Source: Streptomyces sp. NBC_00271
Lineage (GTDB): Bacteria > Actinomycetota > Actinomycetes > Streptomycetales > Streptomycetaceae
Reading direction: 5' to 3'
DNA length: 64,000 nt
Assembly: GCF_036178845.1 (NCBI RefSeq)
Contig: NZ_CP108071.1
Coordinates: 245,937 to 309,936 of the forward strand
Part shown: one piece after another, positions 47,024 through 54,817 of the stretch
Position numbering within the stretch: position 1 is the stretch's first letter
How the letters are laid out: every line of letters begins with the position of its first letter
Translations under genes and position numbers: made by a program
The notes under the pieces: generated by a model
What the model was told of the DNA's origin: nothing
Database searches by the model: none
The model's input: the letters and a program-made list of their open reading frames with translations, nothing else

Positions 47024-47997
47024 GAGAAGGTGCTGAAGGACTGAGCGACCTCGTCCTTGTCGTGGCTAGTCATCAGGAGCAACTGCAGGAGGATGCGCGC
47101 CTTGACGGGGTCCAGTGTGTTCGCGGAGATCAGCCCGCGCGCGAGCAGATCGGACTCCGAGCCCGGGAATCCGTACGTCCGCTGGAGCACGGGACCAGCC
47201 CCGGTGCGCGTTGCCAGGACGACCGGCATGCTCTTGGCGAGATCAGTAAGCGCATCGACGCACGCCATGGGGACGTGGCCGGCCCCGAACGCGGCGACCA
47301 CCAGGCCTTGGACGTGCTCACCAATGGCTTGGAGAACTGTTCCGTCGTCTCCGAGCCCGATGGTGGCGATCGCAGTGCGGGCTGCAGAGGTGTACCGGGG
47401 ATCGAACGTCGGGAGAGGGCCGGGGCGCGTCATGATCCGCACACGCTCCTCCGCGACGTACCCGATCGGCCCGGGATACGAGGTGAAGGCCGTTGGGCTC
47501 GTGGCATGAGTCTTGCGGACCCAGCGAGCAGCGTGGATCTCCTCTCCGAAAACAACGACACACCCCTGGCCCCGAGCTTCGGCGCTCGCCGCGACACGGA
47601 CGGCAGCCAGCACGTTTGCAGGACCATCCGCCCCGGCCATGCTCGCGGTGCGCATGGCACCCGTGACCACGATCGGCATATCGCCGCCTGTGACGAGGTC
47701 CAGCAGATAAGCGGTCTCCTCGATCGTGTCCGTCCCCTGGGTGATGACCACGCCATCGACCGTGAGCGTCTCCACCGTGACGGCAAGCTCAAGCAGGTCG
47801 GAGAAGGCCAATGAGGCGCCGGGAAGCCGACGGAAGTCGTGAACCTCCACGTGGATCCCCGTGGAGGCAAGCCCCGGTACGGCTGCGACAAGGTCGTCGG
47901 CCGACAGAGTCGGTGTGGCGCCACCGTCCGTCTGCGTGGTCATCGCGATAGTGCCGCCAAGCGAGATCACTGCGACGCTCCGGGCGTTGTCGGCCAT
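47020..47997 (-). CDS. L-asparaginase (type I/II fold)
   Basis: 325 aa from ATG 47997 with GGGGAAAGAG upstream. It has the N-terminal catalytic Thr motif AVISLGGTIAMTT, the second motif DGVVITQGTDTIEETAYLLD (Thr-Asp pair), VVTGAMRTASMAGADGPANV and the C-terminal GAGHVP and RTGAGPVLQRTYGFPG. It should hydrolyse asparagine to aspartate and ammonia. There is no signal peptide, so it is cytoplasmic. It is the middle gene of a three-gene operon. Confidence 0.9.
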   Translation of the reverse strand: MADNARSVAVISLGGTIAMTTQTDGGATPTLSADDLVAAVPGLASTGIHVEVHDFRRLPGASLAFSDLLELAVTVETLTVDGVVITQGTDTIEETAYLLDLVTGGDMPIVVTGAMRTASMAGADGPANVLAAVRVAASAEARGQGCVVVFGEEIHAARWVRKTHATSPTAFTSYPGPIGYVAEERVRIMTRPGPLPTFDPRYTSAARTAIATIGLGDDGTVLQAIGEHVQGLVVAAFGAGHVPMACVDALTDLAKSMPVVLATRTGAGPVLQRTYGFPGSESDLLARGLISANTLDPVKARILLQLLLMTSHDKDEVAQSFSTFS

Positions 47998-48038
47998 GGT
48001 CTCTTTCCCCTTCATGGGCATATGGGTTGTGGTGTGGG

Positions 48039-49739
48039 TCAGCGGTCGGCCGGGAGAGATCCCACGTACGCGCACGCGGCATCGATGCCGGCCGCAGAGA
48101 CGAGCCGGCTGCGGGACTGGATCAGCCCGGACGAACCATGCTGGGCGAGCTGGCCGCACCGCTCGATCAGCCAGGACCACGGCAGCTCGAGGTACTGGGC
48201 GAGCGCACGGAGCCGCCCGGCGGGCGTGGGCGCCGCGGTGATTGAGTCTGCGTCGACGTCGCGCGCCGCGATCGTGAACTCCCGGACGACCGAGGCCCGG
48301 GCCGTCACATCGACATGCCACATCCCGTCCCCGCGGACCCAGTTGGCGATCACCGCCTCCTTGTCGGGAGCGACCACGAAGCCCTCGACGGCTTCGTACG
48401 CGGGATCGGTCGTGAACTGGGCGTGGATCCCCAACGACTCCATTAGCGCCACGGCCAGGAACAAGAGGATCCGTTCATACCGCGGAGAGGAACGCACGAC
48501 GTCCTCTGGGATGCAGAACGCTCGGGTGCTCGTACTGCCGAGCGCCTTGGTGGTCTCCCGCAGGTACGGAAACTTGTGATCGAAGATCAGCCACGCGCTG
48601 GCCTCCTCGCCGCGCTGCTCCCGCGTCCAGAATGCGGGCAGCGTCGGCAGATCCGGCAGCGCACGCAGGATGTGGCGAGCGCAGAAGTCCGAGCCCAGCC
48701 ACATGTGGGCGACAGTGTTCAGCCCGGGCGCCGCTTCCCGGCTGACCGCAGAGGCAGATAACCGCTCGTACGCCCGGAGATCGCTGCGTGTCTCGGACAG
48801 AGCCTGGTCATCGGCTTGAAGTGCGTCGTCGTAGTTGCTGACGGCCCACAGAATGCCGTAGGTGAGATCGTCCAGTTCGTAGGCCGCGGGGGCGGCGACT
48901 TCGCAGACACCAGCGTTCCTCGTGAGCTTTGCGCGCGCCGCGCGGCCGTCCAGGACGTAGAACCTCGAGGCGCCCCCGGCGTCAACTGCCCCGACCAGTA
49001 GACCGCGATGCGGCCGCGCCAGGAACTCCTCCGCGCGCTGCTGGTCAGGCACAGACACGATCACTCGACCCCCCTCGACGCGCGCGGGGTGAACCTGGAG
49101 CGAGAGCTGGGAGCCGAGCATGGAACGGCCTCCCGGCAGCAGCGCGTGCCAGTCGACACCGAACTCAGGGGCCGGGCGGGACAGCCGAAGCCCGGACCAG
49201 CTCTCGGTCGCACTTCTTGCGAAGCCGAATGGATCTTCCGTGACCGCCGGGGACCCTGGCATGGGAAAGCCAGCCACCGCTGCTGCACTGATCCCCGCTC
49301 CGGCGCGCAGGAGCGCGCGTCGATCGAGTGCCACGAGCACCACCGTTCCATCGTCTAGACGTCGAGGGACGAAGATCCCCTCACCGTCCGACGCTGCCGC
49401 CTGGGACAGGGCCGTGGCCAGGCCCAGCGACGTATCGGATACATGGGACGCCGCATCGGATACATGGCCAGGCTCGGAGACACCTCGGGTGATCTCCTGC
49501 CACAGCTCGATCAGGAACCCGCCCGCGCTAAGCGCCCGGTCGATGAGCTCAACCTCGCCCCGGTCCTTCGGCGGGCGGTCGCCGTTTTCCCATCGCTGCA
49601 CCTTGGAGTGCGAAACGAACGTCTTAGCGGCTAGCTCCCGCATGGACAGACCGCGCGCCTCGCGCAGCTCCCGAATCACGTAACCAAGACGGTGCTGGGG
49701 CGACTGATCCGGCGCCAGCACATTCGGCTGCTGCCCCAC
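48039..49739 (-). CDS. XRE-family HTH regulator with large C-terminal domain
   Basis: About 566 aa from GTG 49739, chosen because GGAGGGGG lies seven bases upstream (the frame is open further). An N-terminal HTH (about 20-55, GLSMRELAAKTFVSHSKVQR, WENGDRPPKD) is followed by a Tat-like RRALLRAG segment at about 145 and a large alpha-helical domain with VLDGRAARAKLTRNAG, YGILWAVSNYDDALQADDQA, AHMWLGSDFCARHIL and PWSWLIERCGQLAQHGSSG. This architecture is common in streptomycete XRE regulators of unknown ligand. It probably controls the downstream asparaginase/PPC genes. Confidence 0.75.
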   Translation of the reverse strand: MGQQPNVLAPDQSPQHRLGYVIRELREARGLSMRELAAKTFVSHSKVQRWENGDRPPKDRGEVELIDRALSAGGFLIELWQEITRGVSEPGHVSDAASHVSDTSLGLATALSQAAASDGEGIFVPRRLDDGTVVLVALDRRALLRAGAGISAAAVAGFPMPGSPAVTEDPFGFARSATESWSGLRLSRPAPEFGVDWHALLPGGRSMLGSQLSLQVHPARVEGGRVIVSVPDQQRAEEFLARPHRGLLVGAVDAGGASRFYVLDGRAARAKLTRNAGVCEVAAPAAYELDDLTYGILWAVSNYDDALQADDQALSETRSDLRAYERLSASAVSREAAPGLNTVAHMWLGSDFCARHILRALPDLPTLPAFWTREQRGEEASAWLIFDHKFPYLRETTKALGSTSTRAFCIPEDVVRSSPRYERILLFLAVALMESLGIHAQFTTDPAYEAVEGFVVAPDKEAVIANWVRGDGMWHVDVTARASVVREFTIAARDVDADSITAAPTPAGRLRALAQYLELPWSWLIERCGQLAQHGSSGLIQSRSRLVSAAGIDAACAYVGSLPADR

Positions 49740-49881
49740 TTCGAGCCCCCTCCATGTATCCAAGTCCGCGTATCCGGCCGACGGATACACAGCAACCGTA
49801 GAAGTCCCCAAAGATCACGCCTACACCTGGAGTGCCGGCTCCTCCAGCCGGAACCCACAACTTCCCCTCCAGGAGGGCGAG

Positions 49882-50193
49882 ATGACTCACCTCCAGCATG
49901 TCCACAACACATCGCACGCCGTGGCCGACGCGCATGGCCGGACCGTCGACTTCATGCTCACAGGGGCGACAACGACACGCGATTGTCCATGCGTGAGACC
50001 CGTGGCAGGTACCCGGCCGCGAGGCCGACCCGGTGCCGTGGTCATACGCGTCGCCGCGGTCCTGACCGCCGGCCTGGTTGCGGCGGTGCTGCTCGTGGTC
50101 ATCCGAGACATCGTCACCACCGTGGCCAGCACCAGTGTTACCGGTCTGCTTGTGCGGGCATTGCTGACGCCACCCAGTGGGCGAGAGCGGTGA
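49882..50193 (+). CDS. Small single-helix membrane protein
   Basis: 103 aa from ATG 49882 with AGGAGG five bases upstream. There is one strong membrane helix (about 54-80, VVIRVAAVLTAGLVAAVLLVVI), a polar N-terminus and a short tail. It resembles the size and shape of spread (Spd) proteins of actinomycete conjugative elements, but no motif proves this. Confidence 0.55.
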   Translation: MTHLQHVHNTSHAVADAHGRTVDFMLTGATTTRDCPCVRPVAGTRPRGRPGAVVIRVAAVLTAGLVAAVLLVVIRDIVTTVASTSVTGLLVRALLTPPSGRER

Positions 50194-50255
50194 GGGCGGT
50201 GCCAAACCGACGACGTCGGATTCGCCGGACGCTCTCGTGTGGCCACGGACCGATG

Positions 50256-51014
50256 TCATGCGTCGAACTCGTAGTCCAAGACGTAAGCAGCCGAGTCCAT
50301 GGTCATCTCGTTGATCTCCACTGCTCGCCCTTCGGAGTCGAAAGCCGTACGCGCCAACTTGATGACGGTCCTGTCGGCGGGGATGGCCAGCCGGGCTGCT
50401 TCTTCGGCGGACGGCATGCGCACACGGATCTCCTCGCGGAAATGGGCTGGTGCGTAACCAAGGTCGGCAAGGCGGGCGTAGATGCCGCCGGGTCCGGTGT
50501 CGGCCTGCGTGATGGGCGAGCCTGCAACGAGCGACTGCGGCAGGTAGGACTCCGCGACCATGACCGGGCGTCCCTCCATGACGTATCGCCGACTCCGCAT
50601 GCAGACCGTTTCGCCGGGCGACAGTTCAAGGACGTCACTGACGTGTTGAGGCGGGGCCGTGTCCTCCAGCACCGTGATCTGGTCGACGTCCGGAGCGCGG
50701 TGGTCGTCCGCCAACCAGACTGTTTTCCCGCTTCCCCACTGGTTACGGGCAAGTCGCTGGATGCCGCGGTGGCGGATGGGGTGGAACGAGATGACGCGGG
50801 CGCCGGCTCCTTTTTTGGTCTCGATAAGACCTTCGGTGCGCAAGATCTTCAGCGCCCTGCGGGCCGTAAGGGTGGCGACGTCGTACTGCGCGGCCAGCGG
50901 GTTTTCTCCAGGCAGGCGATCGCCGGGTCCGTAGTCCCCGCGCTCGATCGCCGCCTTCAACTCAGCCGCGATGTGCTGAGCCTTGGTGAGCTGCGCGCCC
51001 GTCTCGTCCGTCAT
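50256..51014 (-). CDS. korSA: GntR-family repressor, KorSA-like
   Basis: 252 aa from the GTG at 51014. A GntR winged helix (about 10-75, QHIAAELKAAIERGDYGPGD, RLPGENPLAAQYDVATLTAR, RALKILRTEGLIETKKGAG) is followed by a UTRA ligand-binding domain (VCMRSRRYVMEGRPVMVAES, EEIRVRMPSAEEAARL, MTMDSAAYVLDYEFDA). KorSA-type GntR proteins repress transfer and replication genes of pSAM2-like elements. The cluster of GGTACC palindromes directly upstream and the divergent transfer operon support this role. The gene symbol is by analogy. Confidence 0.75.
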   Translation of the reverse strand: MTDETGAQLTKAQHIAAELKAAIERGDYGPGDRLPGENPLAAQYDVATLTARRALKILRTEGLIETKKGAGARVISFHPIRHRGIQRLARNQWGSGKTVWLADDHRAPDVDQITVLEDTAPPQHVSDVLELSPGETVCMRSRRYVMEGRPVMVAESYLPQSLVAGSPITQADTGPGGIYARLADLGYAPAHFREEIRVRMPSAEEAARLAIPADRTVIKLARTAFDSEGRAVEINEMTMDSAAYVLDYEFDA

Positions 51015-51023
51015 CTGTCTCCC

Positions 51024-51174
51024 AACCTCGGTATCGATCCTATGGCGACTGGCTACCGAGGTACCTGGCGGGGCGCCTTGAACACGCCGGGGAGCCGCCC
51101 ATGGTACAGGTTCGGTACCGATTTTATTGACATAGGTACCGAGGAAGGTTTCTACTGGACCTCGGTACCGAGGT
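51024..51174. promoter_or_regulatory. Cluster of GGTACC palindromic operators
   Basis: Five related boxes lie between the repressor and the plus-strand operon: AACCTCGGTATCGAT (51024), GGCTACCGAGGTACC (51051), TTCGGTACCGAT (51111), ATAGGTACCGAGGA (51132) and the perfect 16-bp palindrome ACCTCGGTACCGAGGT (51159-51174). The shared core is CGGTACCG(AGG). Half-sites such as ATGGTACAGG (51101) also occur. They overlap both predicted start regions, as expected for an autoregulated GntR repressor. Confidence 0.75.
51127..51156 (+). promoter_or_regulatory. Candidate promoter of the transfer operon
   Basis: TTGACA (51127-51132), 18 bases, then TCTACT (51151-51156). The -35 box is consensus and the -10 box weak. 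An operator (51132-51145) lies in the spacer and the 16-bp palindrome just downstream, so repressor binding would block this promoter. Confidence 0.5.
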
Positions 51175-51482
51175 TGTAGTCGGGTCCTTCCGGACCCGGC
51201 TCCCCCACCCGGAACCGCCTCAGGGCGGCGCCGAATGAGGGAGCCGGACTCTCGGTCCCTGCCAGCACCACCGCAAAACAGCAGGTGTCACCGCTCTTTC
51301 GGGGGTGGCGGCAATGGGGTCGAGCCCGCGCTCCCCCGGTCGACGGCACCTGTACCGAATAGCTCCACCTGATCCACCCCTGAACAGCGGAAGTTGCGCT
51401 GTCTGTCCGTCAGGACTTACTGGCCGCAGGCCGGCCTGGCGCGGCAGAGAGAGCAGCACTCGTTTCACCCGCCGGAAGGAAC
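51175..51482 (+). other. Leader region of the transfer operon
   Basis: 308 bases between the operator cluster and the first plus-strand gene. It holds a CTGTCCGTCAGG...CTGGCCGCAGG area, but I see no tRNA, riboswitch or gene. Any long untranslated leader would start here. Confidence 0.4.
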
Positions 51483-52253
51483 ATGATGGCGAAGAACCGG
51501 AAGCGTCCAGGTCGGACCCGCACCAAGCGCGACAACCTCCGCGAGCCGATGCTGCTCAGCAAGATCGACCCTCAGGAGATCAATGTTCGTGAGGGCGAGG
51601 CCAAGTCCATCGTCTGCCCCGACTGCCGTACATGGCACCGGCTCATGGGCGATACGAAGCTCAAGATTCGCGAACACTGCATCAGCGACAAGGTCGACGA
51701 GGGGCAGAAGCACGTCCGGTGCGACGGCAGCAATCAGGTCGTCGCGCTCGACATCACCGTTGAGCAGTGGACCGAGGCGATGCTCGCCGCCGACAGCACG
51801 GCGACCGGACGCCGCTCTGCCCGCCAGCACTACAAGCCGCTCCCGGCCCCGGCCAAGCCGGTCACCAGGATGAGCCCGGTGCCCGCAAACGTGGCTGACG
51901 CTCTCACCGCCTACCGCGAGCACCTCAAGAAGTGCCGGGCCAGGACCACGGCCGGTCGCTGCGGCGGCACCCACCGCTGTGCAGACGGAGCTCGGCTCGC
52001 CGCCCTCTACACGCAGCTCAAGCGCACCCAGCCGCTCCGCGACCGGGAAGCCCGCGTCGACGCTCTGCTCGCTCGCTACCGGTCGACCACGGTGTGGGCG
52101 AAGCACAGCGAGGCCACGGTCAACGGGAAGAAGACGATGGCCAAGCGCAGCGGTACGGCGGTCGAAGACGCCAACAACGTCTGCCGGATCCACCCGGCCA
52201 CCACCGTCACCGAGTTCCGTGGCCCCAGCCTCCCCGTCTGGCAGGCGTCATGA
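51483..52253 (+). CDS. Unknown zinc-finger-like basic protein
   Basis: 256 aa from ATG 51483 (GGAAGGA five bases upstream; a second ATG follows at once). Very basic start MAKNRKRPGRTRTKRDNLRE, CPDCRTWHR (about 43), HVRCDGSNQ, then a CGGTHRCADGARLAALY segment and a basic C-terminal half with YRSTTVWAKHSEA. The cysteine/histidine spacing suggests one or two zinc sites. First gene of the operon under the GGTACC operators; function unknown. Confidence 0.65.
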   Translation: MMAKNRKRPGRTRTKRDNLREPMLLSKIDPQEINVREGEAKSIVCPDCRTWHRLMGDTKLKIREHCISDKVDEGQKHVRCDGSNQVVALDITVEQWTEAMLAADSTATGRRSARQHYKPLPAPAKPVTRMSPVPANVADALTAYREHLKKCRARTTAGRCGGTHRCADGARLAALYTQLKRTQPLRDREARVDALLARYRSTTVWAKHSEATVNGKKTMAKRSGTAVEDANNVCRIHPATTVTEFRGPSLPVWQAS

Positions 52254-52360
52254 CCTCGCAGCCGACATGCGCCGCCTGCGGCGCGACTGAGATCACCTGG
52301 GTGTGTGCGGCTGCTGCGTGCTGGCGCCTGATCCTGGCCTGGATGCGCACCCAGTTCTGA
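52250..52360 (+). CDS. 36-residue CxxC protein
   Basis: MTSQPTCAACGATEITWVCA followed by CWRLILAWMRTQF. Its start overlaps the previous stop (ATGA), which argues for translation. One CxxC plus two further cysteines. Too short for family assignment. Confidence 0.5.
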   Translation: MTSQPTCAACGATEITWVCAAAACWRLILAWMRTQF

Positions 52361-52472
52361 CCCCACAGCCTGCGCTGCCTGCCGTACACCGTCCCGCCCT
52401 CGCGGCAGGAGCGGTGTGCGGCGGAGTGCGCAGGGCGCACTCCCCGCCTTACCGGTGGGGCCACAACGCGAC

Positions 52473-52503
52473 GAACCCCCAGGGATTGCGCCCCTGGGGG
52501 TTC
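52473..52503 (+). terminator. Rho-independent-type terminator
   Basis: GAACCCCCAGGG and CCCTGGGGGTTC pair perfectly, followed by TTTGTCG. It ends the first part of the transfer operon, 112 bases after the 36-residue gene. Confidence 0.75.
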
Positions 52504-52537
52504 TTTGTCGCAGGTCTCTCGCGAAAGGACGACCTGC

Positions 52538-52705
52538 ATGCCCAGCATGACAGCCCTGATCATTCCTGCCGAGGCCGCCTCCCGGCCTGAGTTGCCGCGG
52601 CGTCCGATCCCGCACGAGCGGACCCCGGATCGGCCGACCCCGTCCGGTAGCCGACCGCACCCGCAGCGCACCGTCGTCCGTCCGGGGATCGGGGGCGCGG
52701 CATGA
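52538..52705 (+). CDS. Small Pro/Arg-rich protein
   Basis: 55 aa from ATG 52538 with GAAAGGA nine bases upstream (a second ATG is at 52547). It is rich in Pro and Arg (RPELPRRPIPHERTPDRPTP). Its stop overlaps the next start (ATGA), supporting expression. No function inferred. Confidence 0.45.
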   Translation: MPSMTALIIPAEAASRPELPRRPIPHERTPDRPTPSGSRPHPQRTVVRPGIGGAA

Positions 52706-52839
52706 GCAACGCCGATGCCGCCCGCGTTGCCGCGGAATTGGAAGCGGCCCGTGCCCGGGCTGCGGCTGACCTGGCGGCTGCTCAGGCCGCTGCCGCTCGT
52801 CTCTCCGAGACCCTGCAGAAAGCGCAGGGTCAGCGATGA
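52702..52839 (+). CDS. Short Ala-rich helical protein
   Basis: 45 aa: MSNADAARVAAELEAARARA, then an Ala/Gln/Leu helix ending QKAQGQR. A single amphipathic or coiled-coil helix is likely. It overlaps the genes on both sides (ATGA at 52702 and ATGA at 52836). Confidence 0.5.
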   Translation: MSNADAARVAAELEAARARAAADLAAAQAAAARLSETLQKAQGQR

Positions 52840-53132
52840 CCGACACCGACCACCCGTTCGGCGCGGAGTTGCGCCGCGTCGTCGATCAGCAGGTCGGTCC
52901 GCGTCGGCCGGGTGCCATCTACCAGAACAGCGACGGCGCGTTCGAGGTCTTGGCCCTGGTCACCGAACCGGCCACGGCCCGCGACATGCTCCGTCGTCGT
53001 TCCGCGCAGTTCGCTCTGATCGTTCGGGACGTGCTGCGGCCCGACGGCCAGCCCTTCGTGATCGGGTCCGTGTGGAGCGACTCCGACCGGCTTGTACGGC
53101 CCGCATCGGCCGTGCTCGCACCGGTCGGCTGA
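52836..53132 (+). CDS. Unknown small protein
   Basis: 98 aa from ATG 52836. Mixed alpha/beta composition: HPFGAELRRVVDQQVG, GAIYQNSDGAFEVLALVTEP, RDVLRPDGQPFVIGSVWSDS. No cysteines or membrane helices. It is translationally coupled on both sides (ATGA before, TGATG after). No family is recognised. Confidence 0.55.
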   Translation: MTDTDHPFGAELRRVVDQQVGPRRPGAIYQNSDGAFEVLALVTEPATARDMLRRRSAQFALIVRDVLRPDGQPFVIGSVWSDSDRLVRPASAVLAPVG

Positions 53133-53329
53133 TGCCGCAGCCCAGCGTCCACGCCCGGTACCTCGTCGCTGACCGTTCCTACCGCGACCACGCGGCCAGC
53201 TGCTCAGGCTGCGAGCTCTCCGCACCCGCCGTTGGCGGGTGCGGGGGAGCGCGGCTGTACGAGTCGTTCACCCGGCTCCAGGACGTGTACCTCGCTCACC
53301 TCAAGCGCCAGCGCCCGCAGGGGCGCTGA
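53132..53329 (+). CDS. Small cysteine-containing protein
   Basis: 65 aa from ATG 53132 (TGATG overlap). HAASCSGCELSAPAVGGCGG gives a CxxC and a later Cys, followed by a basic helix (LQDVYLAHLKRQRPQGR). It may bind zinc. Function unknown. Confidence 0.5.
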   Translation: MPQPSVHARYLVADRSYRDHAASCSGCELSAPAVGGCGGARLYESFTRLQDVYLAHLKRQRPQGR

Positions 53330-53357
53330 CCGCCAACTCCCGTGAATGGAGGGCTCT

Positions 53358-53603
53358 ATGGCCCGCATCACCCGTGCCTGTATGAACGCCGAAGCCGACT
53401 ACTTCGAGAACACGGCCGCGCCCCGCTCGGACGCCGCTGCCGCCGACGGTGAGCGCGTTGCTGCCGACCCGACCCGCAGCGATCACAGCCGCGCCTGTGC
53501 CGGCCGCGCCGCCGAGATCGCCCGCGGGCACGCCGCGGACTACCGGCACATTGCCGAGGCCCTGCGCGCGGGGGAGATCCCCGACGGCCTGGACCTCTCC
53601 TGA
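53358..53603 (+). CDS. Small helical protein
   Basis: 81 aa from ATG 53358 with GGAGGG upstream; the frame extends four codons further 5' without a better site. Mainly alpha-helical, with RITRACMNAEADYFENTAAP and IARGHAADYRHIAEALRAGE. Function unknown. Confidence 0.5.
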   Translation: MARITRACMNAEADYFENTAAPRSDAAAADGERVAADPTRSDHSRACAGRAAEIARGHAADYRHIAEALRAGEIPDGLDLS

Positions 53604-53650
53604 ACCACCCCTCTCAGCCGACAACGCCACCTCTGGCGGCTGCCTGACCC

Positions 53651-53692
53651 GCACAGGCCGGTCCCTGCTTCGCGCAGCGGGCCGGTCTGTGC
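53651..53692 (+). terminator. Hairpin after small-gene group
   Basis: GCACAGGCCGG pairs with CCGGTCTGTGC (one mismatch) around a 20-base loop that can extend the stem (CCTGCTTCGCGCAGCGG). It lies between 53603 and the next gene. No U-tract. Confidence 0.5.
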
Positions 53693-53744
53693 GCGGTCCA
53701 GGGGAGCCGGACAGCCCGGACCACACTTCAACAAGGAGCAGCAC

Positions 53745-54545
53745 ATGGCGCACACGATCCCGCTCGCCCACGCGCTTGATGACTCGCACCTTTCCCCCGC
53801 CGCCCCGGCCCCGGTCGTCCCGGCTCCCGTTGATGCGGCGGCCCTCCTGGCGGCCGGTACCGCTCGTTACCACCACCCGCGCTACCTGCGTGTGGAGCAG
53901 AACGGCCCCGACGAGGTGCGCTTTGTCTTCCGGGAGTTCACCGGCCGGGAGAGCGAGCCGTCCTCGCCGCTGGAGATGTACCGCGATCCCGCGCTCACCT
54001 CCGAGCAGTGCACGATGATCGGCCGCCAGTACACGGCGGCCCGCGTTCTGTGGTCCCAGCGCCGGATGCGCGTGCAGGCTGCTCCGCTGCTGGAGACCGC
54101 AGCTTTACGGTGGTCGGCCTGGACGATCGCCCACGACACGATGATGGCCAGGTTCGCGGAGTTCGCGACGCTTCCCGATGACCGGTGGCGCTCGCAGGTG
54201 CTGCGGCTGCTGGACGCGCACCGTGTCGCTCGGCAGATGGCTGCGGACTGGGACGACATCGCGGAGCAACTCGCGGTCGTCGTCGACGACCAGCACGCCG
54301 CTGCGCATGACTGGCGTGACGAGCTGGACCTGGCGGTCGTCGCCGCTGACCTCGGAGTCGACATCAAGGGCTGGCTCGTCGACCACATCAGCGCCTACCG
54401 GGCCACCCCGTACTACCGGCACGACACCCCGCTCGTGGCCCGGCTCGTCAAGACGATCGACGACCAGCGGGCCCGGCTCGCGGACGTCGCGCACCTGAGC
54501 GCCGACGACGACACCGGCGGCCAGCTCGCCCCCAACCGCCTCTGA
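53745..54545 (+). CDS. Unknown helical protein
   Basis: 266 aa from ATG 53745 with AAGGAG seven bases upstream. After an Ala/Pro-rich start there are a beta strand DEVRFVFREFTGRESEP and long helices (QYTAARVLWSQRRMRVQAAP, TMMARFAEFATLPDDRW, ADWDDIAEQLAVVVDDQHAA) ending with VKTIDDQRARLADVAHLSAD. Soluble. Found in the conjugation region; no family recognised. Confidence 0.6.
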   Translation: MAHTIPLAHALDDSHLSPAAPAPVVPAPVDAAALLAAGTARYHHPRYLRVEQNGPDEVRFVFREFTGRESEPSSPLEMYRDPALTSEQCTMIGRQYTAARVLWSQRRMRVQAAPLLETAALRWSAWTIAHDTMMARFAEFATLPDDRWRSQVLRLLDAHRVARQMAADWDDIAEQLAVVVDDQHAAAHDWRDELDLAVVAADLGVDIKGWLVDHISAYRATPYYRHDTPLVARLVKTIDDQRARLADVAHLSADDDTGGQLAPNRL

Positions 54546-54600
54546 TCCGGCCCCTCGCGCCGGCGCCTCAGCCGACGGCCCGCACCGCGGACTGTCGGCT

Positions 54601-54817
54601 GTTTCGGCTCCGGCCACCCCGGTTTCGGGAGCAGCCGCCCGCGTTTCGCGGGCAGCCCACACCGTTTCGCGCACACCCCTGAACCCCTCTCCCGGAGGCC
54701 CCCGTGACGATCACCGACATGCCGCAGCGCGCGGCACCCGCCACCCCCGTTTCGCACCCGCCGACCGCCGTTTCGGACGCGCCCGAGTTCGTTTCGGGAG
54801 CAGCGGCCCACGTTTCG
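54601..54817 (+). repeat. GTTTCG iterons on a strict 21-bp period
   Basis: GTTTCG occurs at 54601, 54622, 54643 and 54664 (exactly 21 bp apart) and again at 54749, 54770, 54791 and 54812 (again 21 bp apart). The first four are upstream of the start of the next gene; the last four are inside its first 40 codons, where they encode Val-Ser every seventh residue. Units 54622 and 54791 are near-identical over 21 bp. Twenty-one bp is two helical turns, so all copies face the same side of the DNA. Confidence 0.75.

Noticed and set aside
48039-49811. Upstream TTG start (49811) for the XRE regulator
   Set aside because: The GTG at 49739 has GGAGGGGG at correct spacing and begins just before the HTH; the extra 24 residues are not HTH-like.
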